From contig OZ220486.1 in the NCBI GenBank assembly GCA_965116115.1, forward strand, positions 806,001-870,000: a stretch of 64,000 bases of DNA, given 5' to 3'. This DNA is from JAPOXR01 sp965116115 (GTDB taxonomy: Bacteria; Pseudomonadota; Alphaproteobacteria; Rhodobacterales; Rhodobacteraceae). Below are positions 54,315 through 61,122 of this stretch, in pieces. The translations under genes and the position numbers were made by a program. The notes beneath the pieces were generated by a model, which was not told the origin of the DNA, ran no database searches, and saw only the letters and a program-made list of their open reading frames with translations. Position 1 is the stretch's first letter, and the number at the start of each line of letters is the position of its first letter.

Positions 54315-54839
54315 GTGACGGCGCACAAAAAGGTCTTGATTTTCGCCGGCCCGAACGGGGCTGGAAAGACAACGTTCGCGACGGAATTCCTGCCGAACGA
54401 GGCGAACTGTCCGGTCTTCGTCAACGCGGATTCGATCGCCGCTGGATTAAGTCCGTTCCGTCCGTCTTCCGTCGCGTTCCGCTCCGCCCGTCTGATGATC
54501 AAGATGATCCAAGGGTATGTCGCAGCGGGCGAGAACTTCGCTTTCGAGACGACATTGAGCGGACGCGGCTACTCCCGTTCGATTCCTATCTGGCAGAAGA
54601 TGGGCTATAGTGTGAAACTGTTCTTCCTACGCCTTCCGACACCGGAGACGGCGATTTCCCGCGTCCGGCAGCGGGTGTTGGAGGGCGGACACAATGTGCA
54701 GGAGGAAGACATTCGTCGACGGTACTATGCCGGATGGCGCAATTTTGAATCAATTTTCCGGGATCTGGCGGACGAATGGGCGGTTTACGACAACTCCGGT
54801 TCCGCCCCGGTTTTTCTGGAGAAAGGAAGAAAGCGATGA
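54315..54839 (+). CDS. Zeta-toxin-like P-loop kinase
   Basis: A 174-residue single-domain protein. The Walker A is VLIFAGPNGAGKTTFATEFL (G12 to T19), followed by CPVFVNADSIAAGLSPF and ENFAFETTLSGRGYSRSI, the substrate-side motifs of the zeta-toxin/PezT-like family. Later Arg residues occur in LPTPETAISRVRQRVLEGGH. Zeta toxins phosphorylate UDP-GlcNAc, but this short branch is widespread and often of unknown substrate. GTG 54315 is the start; the stop overlaps the next small gene as ATGA, typical of a toxin-antitoxin pair. Confidence 0.85.
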   Translation: MTAHKKVLIFAGPNGAGKTTFATEFLPNEANCPVFVNADSIAAGLSPFRPSSVAFRSARLMIKMIQGYVAAGENFAFETTLSGRGYSRSIPIWQKMGYSVKLFFLRLPTPETAISRVRQRVLEGGHNVQEEDIRRRYYAGWRNFESIFRDLADEWAVYDNSGSAPVFLEKGRKR

Positions 54840-55051
54840 AGCCAGGGAAATCCGATGATCAAAATCCGGCGGAGCGCGTCAGCGATCCGGACATTGCCGG
54901 CGCTGATGCGGCCATACACAGAGCGGCCATGGTCGCCCGCCGCCGGGCGGCGGAAAGAGGCGGCGCCATCGCCGTGTTCGAAGACGGCAAGGTCGTCTGG
55001 ATGGAAGTGGACAAGGATTCGCTGTCTCTGCGGCCCCGCGGCGATGCGTAG
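54836..55051 (+). CDS. Small partner of the zeta-like protein
   Basis: A 71-residue protein (DAAIHRAAMVARRRAAERGG, AIAVFEDGKVVWMEVDKDSL) translated from an ATG that overlaps the zeta-like stop. Small proteins with this helix-then-hairpin pattern regularly follow zeta-like P-loop genes, so an antitoxin or accessory role is likely. That is inferred from context; the order would be toxin first. It ends 9 nt before the DUF2806 gene. Confidence 0.65.
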   Translation: MKPGKSDDQNPAERVSDPDIAGADAAIHRAAMVARRRAAERGGAIAVFEDGKVVWMEVDKDSLSLRPRGDA

Positions 55052-55060
55052 AATGAAAGG

Positions 55061-56071
55061 ATGGGCACTGTGGCTGACGTGAACATCAACTTGAAAATTC
55101 AGGCGATTGATAAGCTTTTGGACTACGCTGCCAGCGGAATCGGCGCAGTAGCGGGGCCGATGCTTGCGACGTGGAAAGCGCGTAGAAACGCTGAGACTAA
55201 ACTCATCCGAGCGAGGGCCGAAGTCGACAGCCTGAAACTCATTGCTAATGCGCAGGCCGAGGCGCGCAGCAACGTGCTCGCGCCAGGAACTGAGGCTTCC
55301 GGCGTGCTGGAGATCGGTCCCGAAGGAATTCAACAGAAGGTCGAATTCCAAGAGCGGAAGCGGCAAGCCAATATCACTTCGGTTGTTTATGCCGCAGCAG
55401 ATGAATTGCATGGAAAAGAGGTTGCCGACCACGCGCCCGATCCGGACTGGACGGCAAGGTTCTTCGGCAGTGTTCAGGATATATCGTCTGAGGGTATGAA
55501 AAGCATCTGGGTCCGAATTCTATCGGGCGAGGTCGAGCAGCCGGGCCGAACATCTCTGCGGACGCTGGATGTTCTGAAAAACATGACGAGCGAAGAAGCC
55601 AAGAAGTTCGAAGACATATGCGATTTCGTCCTCGACGGAGAATTTGTGTTCGCTGAGCGCAAGAATTCAGCGTATCAAGAACTGTCAGTGACGAACTTGC
55701 TTTATCTTGAAGAAATCGGTCTTGTCAGTCATCCTCCGTTTATTGAATGGAAGATCGCCGTTCACGAGAACGATGGCCCCGCGACTGTGTTATATCAAGA
55801 TAAAGTTCTGATAATAAAGACAAAAAATCCAAATCAAGATCATTATGTCAGTATCCCTGTTTTCATACTCACCCGCCCCGGAAAGGAACTTTACCGGATC
55901 GTGAATCCTGAATTCCGTATGGAATACTTGCAGTCTCTCGCTCGGTTCTTGCGCTCAAAGGATTGTCAACTGTTCTATGCCCACGTGATCGAAAAACTGT
56001 CCGGCGAACAAATTAAGCATACAGTTCCTGTCAGGGTTGAACCTGAAGCATCGGCCGAGGCGAGGTCATGA
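55061..56071 (+). CDS. DUF2806 protein
   Basis: A 336-residue protein. The N-terminal part has a hydrophobic stretch (YAASGIGAVAGPMLATW) followed by a charged helix. The DUF2806 core follows with ADHAPDPDWTARFFGSVQDI, SEGMKSIWVRILSGEVEQPG, and RTSLRTLDVLKNMTSEEAKK. Its function is unknown, and the family turns up sporadically in defence islands. The last 4 nt overlap the DUF1156 methyltransferase gene as ATGA, so it is likely cotranslated with it and may be an effector or accessory part of the system. Confidence 0.8.
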   Translation: MGTVADVNINLKIQAIDKLLDYAASGIGAVAGPMLATWKARRNAETKLIRARAEVDSLKLIANAQAEARSNVLAPGTEASGVLEIGPEGIQQKVEFQERKRQANITSVVYAAADELHGKEVADHAPDPDWTARFFGSVQDISSEGMKSIWVRILSGEVEQPGRTSLRTLDVLKNMTSEEAKKFEDICDFVLDGEFVFAERKNSAYQELSVTNLLYLEEIGLVSHPPFIEWKIAVHENDGPATVLYQDKVLIIKTKNPNQDHYVSIPVFILTRPGKELYRIVNPEFRMEYLQSLARFLRSKDCQLFYAHVIEKLSGEQIKHTVPVRVEPEASAEARS

Positions 56072-59000
56072 CAGCGGCTGATACTCGCCTGATTGAAGTC
56101 GATTTTCCACTGGAGCAGGTTTCTCTTGATTCTGTGCACGAGAAGAATGTGCGGCACGGCCACATCTCGACATTACATATCTGGCCGGCACGGCGGCCAT
56201 TGGCAGCGTGCCGTGCAGCGCTGGCCGCTACGCTGCTGCCCGACCCGGGCAACGAGGCGGAGCGCCGGAAAATCTACCGCCGGCTCGCCGGTGAAGTCGT
56301 CGAGGCGGTCAAAACTGAGCGTTGCGGCGGACAGGCAATTGAGTTTAGCCGCCGCGAAACCAAAGGCGGTATCCTGCACTGGGGACGCGAGGGAAACCCG
56401 GATCTCGACTGGTTCCGCGCCAGGATCCGCACGGAATACGGAGGCGGAGCGCCGAAGGTGCTGGACCCTTTCGCGGGCGGCGGAGCGATTCCGCTGGAGG
56501 TCATGCGGCTCGGCGGTTCGGCGACCGCCGCCGACATCAACCCGGTCGCTTGGCTTATTCTCAAATGCACTCTCGACTATCCACGAAGGCTGATAGGTAA
56601 GGTTCTTGCGCTGCCCGAATTCGTGCGCACTGACCGTGCGTTCATCGAAGCGTTTCTGAAAGCGAAAGGCTTCAAGGGAATAGCGCTGGTGCGTCAGCTT
56701 GCGGCGCTCGGCTTGAACACCGGCGGCAGCGGCCCCCTGAAAGCGCTGTTCGACGACACGCGGGGCTGGAACGATTCCCTGTTTCGTGCCGACTTGGCAT
56801 GGCAGTTGCGCGCTTGGGGCAGGCTGGTGTTGATCCGCGTCCGTGCGGCGTTGGCGCACCGCTATCCGACTTATGCGGCGTTCCAGGCGCTCGCGCCCGG
56901 CGGCATGCCGTTTAAAAACATGCCTCTTGCATTGCTTGAGCCGGACGATAGCGGCGAAGCTGACATCGGACCTATGAATGAAGGGTTCGACGGAGATTAT
57001 CTTAACGACCGGCGTAATCCGCGCTGGGTGGCAAAACCAACGGTGGCGTATCTCTGGGCGCGCACGGTGCGCTACAAGAGTTGCAGGGCGACCCTTCCGT
57101 TGCTCAAGACACGCTGGCTATGCAAAAAAGACAATAAGCGTGTCCTGCTTACGATGATAAAGAATGCGAACGGAACCGGAGTTGACTTCGAGATCAAGGC
57201 AGGAGTTCCTTTAGCAAGCGGCGGCCCATCTCAGCGGCGCGAACACGATAAACGTCTCGGCGCCGGCACGATGAGCCGCAGCGGTGCTAGCTGCCCCTGC
57301 TGTCAGGCCATCATGACCATGGAAGACATCCGTCTTGAAGGACGCTCCGGCCGGCTGGGTGCCGTGATGACAGCGGTAGTCGTGGACGGTCCGATGGGCA
57401 AAGAATATCGCTCGCCGGAAGACGAGGAGTTGCGTGCAGCTGAGGTTTCTGCAGACGAGATGAAGACGCTGTATTCCGATATTCCTTTCGCGTTGCCGGA
57501 GGAGTCGACGCCTCGCCAAGGGTCTGGCGCAGCCCGTGCCTTTTCGGTGGAGAACTATGGCTTAGACCGATGGGCAAAGCTTTTCACCGACCGGCAGCTT
57601 CTGGCACTGGGTTCGGTGTTGCGGGAGATGCGCCGTTGCGCCGTTGACGATATGGCCGGCATTCCCGAAGAGTGGCGCGAGGCGATTGCTGTCTGTTTGG
57701 CTCCCTCGCTCGGCCGCCTCGCCGACCGCAGTAGCGCCCTTGCGACCTGGACCAATGATCGCGAGACAATTCGCAATACTTTCGCTCGGTTCGCACTTCC
57801 TATCGTGTGGGATTTTGCCGAGGTAAACCCATTGTCTGACGCGTCAGGTAATTTCCTTGGTGCGCTGGATTGGATAGCCCGGGTCGTTGACCATCTGCAG
57901 GACGCGGAGAAAGACGCACCTGTCGCCACGGTGCTTCGGCAGTCGGCGACCGAGGCAGTCACCGCCGGTTTCGATTTAATCTGCACCGATCCGCCCTATT
58001 ACGACGCCATCCCCTACTCAGACCTGATGGACTTCTTTTACGTCTGGCTTCGCCGCTCGCTGCACGGCATCGTTCCCGCCGCCGCCCCCGTTTTCACGTC
58101 CCCTCTCGGCCCGAAATGGAATTCGGAGGAGGGTGACGGCGAATTGATTGACGATGCCAGCCGGTTCGAAGGCGACAAGGCATTGTCGAAACAAAACTAC
58201 GAAGCCGGCATGGCCCGATCCTTCCACGCATGTCACAAGGCTCTGAAGCCGAACGGGCGAATGGTGGTGGTGTTCGCGAATAAATCTCCTGAAGCTTGGG
58301 AAACTCTGGTCGCTGCGTTGATCCGCGCCGGTTTCGTCGTGACCGGCTCTTGGCCCATCCAGACCGAAATGAAAAACCGGCAGCGTTCACTTGCTTCCGC
58401 GGCCTTGGCTACTTCAGTCTGGCTGGTCTGTCGGAAACGACCGCCGGCTCAGCCCGGCTGGGACTCTGCGGTGCTCGCCGAGATGCGCAGCAACATCACG
58501 CGCAAGCTGCGTGATTTCTGGGACGCCGGCATTCGCGGGCCGGACTTCGTGTGGGCGGCGACGGGGCCGGCGCTTGAAGCCTTCTCAAAGCATCCTGCGG
58601 TCAAGAAAGCCGACGAGCCCGGCGTGTTGATGCCGGTATCCGAATTTCTGCGCGAGGTGCGGCGCATGGTAGCGGATTTCGTAGTCGGCAGGATGCTGAC
58701 TGGCGGCGGGGAGGAAAGTGCCGCAAGCGGGCTCGACGATGTGACCACCTACTATCTGCTGCACCGGCACGAATTCGGCTTGGGCGCAGCACCTGCCGGC
58801 GCCAGCATTCTGTATGCGGTCTCGTGTAATCTGTCCGACCGGGACCTCTTTGACCGTTTCGCAATCCTCTCGGGATCCGGCCGCGCGTCTTCCTCCGGGC
58901 CGGAAGAAATTGAGGCCGGCGATAGTGAAGATGATGCATCCGGTGCCGGGAGCGGCAAGAAGGTCAAGCTGTTGCCTTGGACTCGTCGGACGGCGAAACG

Positions 59001-59277
59001 GCTGGGTCTTGAAGGTCCGGGCGGCCGTTCCGTGCCGCTGATAGACCGGGTTCACAGGATGATGCATCTCTGGCGCTCCGGCGACGAAGCAAAGGTGAAC
59101 GCTTTCATCGACGACAACGGCTTGGCGAGCCACGCTCTTTTCGCTCGGCTGCTGCAGGCGTTGGTCGAACTGGCGCCGACCGGCTCGGAGGAGCGCGCGA
59201 TCCTCGAAGCTCTGTCTAACCACATCGCGGCCCGTTCGGGCCTCGCCGAGCGGCGGCAGGCAGGTCTGGGGCTGTAG
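56068..59277 (+). CDS. DUF1156 DNA methyltransferase
   Basis: A 1069-residue protein. It begins with the DUF1156 signature EVDFPLEQVSLDSVHEKNVR, HGHISTLHIWPARRPLAACR. The AdoMet motif I is VLDPFAGGGAIPLEVMRLGG (residues 132-151), and the catalytic motif IV is DLICTDPPYYDAIPYSDLMD with DPPY at 641-644, the N6-adenine/N4-cytosine type. A four-Cys element (CPCC around residue 410) and a C-terminal region with VWAATGPALEAF follow. Such large methyltransferases pair with DUF499 ATPases in defence islands and probably mark self DNA. It overlaps DUF2806 by 4 nt and precedes the AAA gene by 8 nt. It appears intact. Confidence 0.9.
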   Translation: MTAADTRLIEVDFPLEQVSLDSVHEKNVRHGHISTLHIWPARRPLAACRAALAATLLPDPGNEAERRKIYRRLAGEVVEAVKTERCGGQAIEFSRRETKGGILHWGREGNPDLDWFRARIRTEYGGGAPKVLDPFAGGGAIPLEVMRLGGSATAADINPVAWLILKCTLDYPRRLIGKVLALPEFVRTDRAFIEAFLKAKGFKGIALVRQLAALGLNTGGSGPLKALFDDTRGWNDSLFRADLAWQLRAWGRLVLIRVRAALAHRYPTYAAFQALAPGGMPFKNMPLALLEPDDSGEADIGPMNEGFDGDYLNDRRNPRWVAKPTVAYLWARTVRYKSCRATLPLLKTRWLCKKDNKRVLLTMIKNANGTGVDFEIKAGVPLASGGPSQRREHDKRLGAGTMSRSGASCPCCQAIMTMEDIRLEGRSGRLGAVMTAVVVDGPMGKEYRSPEDEELRAAEVSADEMKTLYSDIPFALPEESTPRQGSGAARAFSVENYGLDRWAKLFTDRQLLALGSVLREMRRCAVDDMAGIPEEWREAIAVCLAPSLGRLADRSSALATWTNDRETIRNTFARFALPIVWDFAEVNPLSDASGNFLGALDWIARVVDHLQDAEKDAPVATVLRQSATEAVTAGFDLICTDPPYYDAIPYSDLMDFFYVWLRRSLHGIVPAAAPVFTSPLGPKWNSEEGDGELIDDASRFEGDKALSKQNYEAGMARSFHACHKALKPNGRMVVVFANKSPEAWETLVAALIRAGFVVTGSWPIQTEMKNRQRSLASAALATSVWLVCRKRPPAQPGWDSAVLAEMRSNITRKLRDFWDAGIRGPDFVWAATGPALEAFSKHPAVKKADEPGVLMPVSEFLREVRRMVADFVVGRMLTGGGEESAASGLDDVTTYYLLHRHEFGLGAAPAGASILYAVSCNLSDRDLFDRFAILSGSGRASSSGPEEIEAGDSEDDASGAGSGKKVKLLPWTRRTAKRLGLEGPGGRSVPLIDRVHRMMHLWRSGDEAKVNAFIDDNGLASHALFARLLQALVELAPTGSEERAILEALSNHIAARSGLAERRQAGLGL

Positions 59278-59285
59278 GCTCGGTC

Positions 59286-60560
59286 ATGATCACCTCGCTC
59301 CGGCTACGGCACTTCAAGAACTTCGCCGACGAAACGCTGCGCGTCGGCCCGTTCACCGTGATCGTCGGCGCCAACGCCAGCGGAAAGAGCAACCTTCGAG
59401 ACGCTTTCCGCTTCATCCATGGAGTCGGACGGGGCTATACCCTCGCCGAAACAATCGGCGGGAAATACGGCGCCGGCGGGCAGGCCGAGTGGCAGCCGAT
59501 TCGCGGAGCCGGCAACGAGATCATGCGCTCCGGATGGAGAGGCATGTCCATCGGCTTCACTGCGAAATTGACGGACGGATCAATTGCCCGCCATGAGATG
59601 ATCGTGAAACTCAGCGGCGGCCGTTTTCAGGTTGAGCGCGAAATTCTCAAGGTCGGGGACCGGGATATCTATACGAGCCATCCGCCGCCGCCTGATCCGG
59701 TTTGCGAGCAAGACGACGATGCCTGTCTGCAGCTTCGCATGGACAAGACCGGCAGCCAACGGAAGTATGGCCACCGGATTGTCGTCAGACGAGACCAGCC
59801 CGCTCTGACGCAGCTTCAAGACATCAAGCACGTGGTTCGCGCACACAAAGGCCGCGCACGGGACGTGGCTGGGATGCTAGGCCGCTGCCGTTTCCTTGAG
59901 CCGACGCCGGATCTCATGCGCAGGCCGACTTTCCCCGGTCAGGTGATGCTGGGAGACAGCGGCGAAAATCTGTCCGCGGTGCTTGAGAGAATCTGCGCCG
60001 AGAAAGAGAAGGAAAAGATCTTTTTCGATTGGATCCGAGAACTTACGCCGATGGAAGTAGCGGGCTTCGATTTTCCGCGCGATCCCACGACGGGTCTGGT
60101 GCAACTCGTGATCCGCGAAAAAAACGGAAGACGGCTATCCGCCTACAGCGCGTCGGACGGTACGCTGCGGTTCTTGGCCATGTTGGCGGCATTGACTGAT
60201 GAGGAGCAGGCAGGTCTTTATTTCTTCGAGGAAGTTGACAACGGCATCCATCCGTCGCGGCTTCATCTTTTGGTCGACCTGATCCAACAGCGGACGGGCA
60301 AGGGCGGATTGCAGGTCGTCACGACGACTCATTCCCCCGAGCTTCTTTCCATGGTGAACGACGACACCTTCCGGCATATGTCTGTCGTATGCCGATCGGA
60401 GGACGCGGAGGATGCCGTTATCCGTCCCGTCTCCTGCTTGCCCGATGCCGGAAAGCTGCGGAGGGATCAGGGATTGGGCCGGCTGCTGGCCAGCGGCTGG
60501 ATGGAGAACGCTGTCGCTTTCACTGAAGACGGCCTTGGCAGTGAAACGTCACCGAAATGA
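59286..60560 (+). CDS. OLD/SMC-like AAA ATPase
   Basis: A 424-residue ATPase. It starts MITSLRLRHFKNFADETLRV with Walker A VIVGANASGKSNLRDAFRFI (residues 26-45). The ABC-type signature region is near SAYSASDGTLRFLAMLAALT, Walker B is LYFFEEVDNGIHPSRLHLLV, and the H-loop is TTTHSPELLSMVND. This is the overcoming-lysogeny/RecF-like class without its own TOPRIM domain; the neighbouring DUF4276-like gene probably supplies one. It overlaps that gene by 4 nt. Such pairs act as DNA sensors or nucleases in several defence systems. Confidence 0.88.
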   Translation: MITSLRLRHFKNFADETLRVGPFTVIVGANASGKSNLRDAFRFIHGVGRGYTLAETIGGKYGAGGQAEWQPIRGAGNEIMRSGWRGMSIGFTAKLTDGSIARHEMIVKLSGGRFQVEREILKVGDRDIYTSHPPPPDPVCEQDDDACLQLRMDKTGSQRKYGHRIVVRRDQPALTQLQDIKHVVRAHKGRARDVAGMLGRCRFLEPTPDLMRRPTFPGQVMLGDSGENLSAVLERICAEKEKEKIFFDWIRELTPMEVAGFDFPRDPTTGLVQLVIREKNGRRLSAYSASDGTLRFLAMLAALTDEEQAGLYFFEEVDNGIHPSRLHLLVDLIQQRTGKGGLQVVTTTHSPELLSMVNDDTFRHMSVVCRSEDAEDAVIRPVSCLPDAGKLRRDQGLGRLLASGWMENAVAFTEDGLGSETSPK

Positions 60561-61091
60561 ACATCCTTGTCATTCCCGAGGACTTCCGTAATGATCAATA
60601 TCTCCTGAAACCGCTGTTTAAGCGGCTTTACGCAAGCCTCGGCCAGCCGCGCGCCCGTGTCCGGATATGCCGGGATCCGTTGCTCGGCGGGATCGGCGAA
60701 GCGCTGAAGTCCGAGCGGATCCGGGAAGTCGTGGAGCAATATCATGGAATGACGGATGTGTTCATTCTTTGCGTTGACCGGGACGGCGAAACAGGACGGC
60801 AGAACAGACTGACAGAGATCGAAACGACGTTCGGAAACGACCGTCCCTTTTTCGCCGTGAACGCTTGGGAGGAGATCGAGACTTGGGCGCTTGCCGGCTT
60901 GGAGCTGGGCTGAGATCCGCTCGGAGATCCATGTCAAAGAGCAGTATTTCGAGCTGCTGGCCAAGCGATGGGGCGTCGCCGATGGTCCCGGCGGCGGGCG
61001 AAGGGCGCTCGGCGAGGTTGCGGCGCGAAACATCGACAGGATTCGCAATAAGTGCCGCGAGGATTTCGACGCTCTCGCCGAGCGGCTCTGA
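60557..61091 (+). pseudogene. DUF4276-like partner of the AAA ATPase, frameshifted
   Basis: ATG 60557 opens MNILVIPEDFRNDQYLLKPL, DVFILCVDRDGETGRQNRL and AVNAWEEIETWALAGLELG, where it stops at 60913. The +1 frame continues WAEIRSEIHVKEQYFELLAK, then GRRALGEVAARNIDRIRNKC to TGA 61091. Skipping one base near 60903-60907 gives LAGLEWAEIRSEIHVKEQ, a good family match. The acidic residues (EDFRND, CVDRD) fit the TOPRIM-like DUF4276 fold. A 1-bp insertion is therefore likely. Without repair the protein would lose its last third. Confidence 0.75.
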
Positions 61092-61122
61092 TCATACAAC
61101 AAATCTGTTAAGCGGGGACGAC

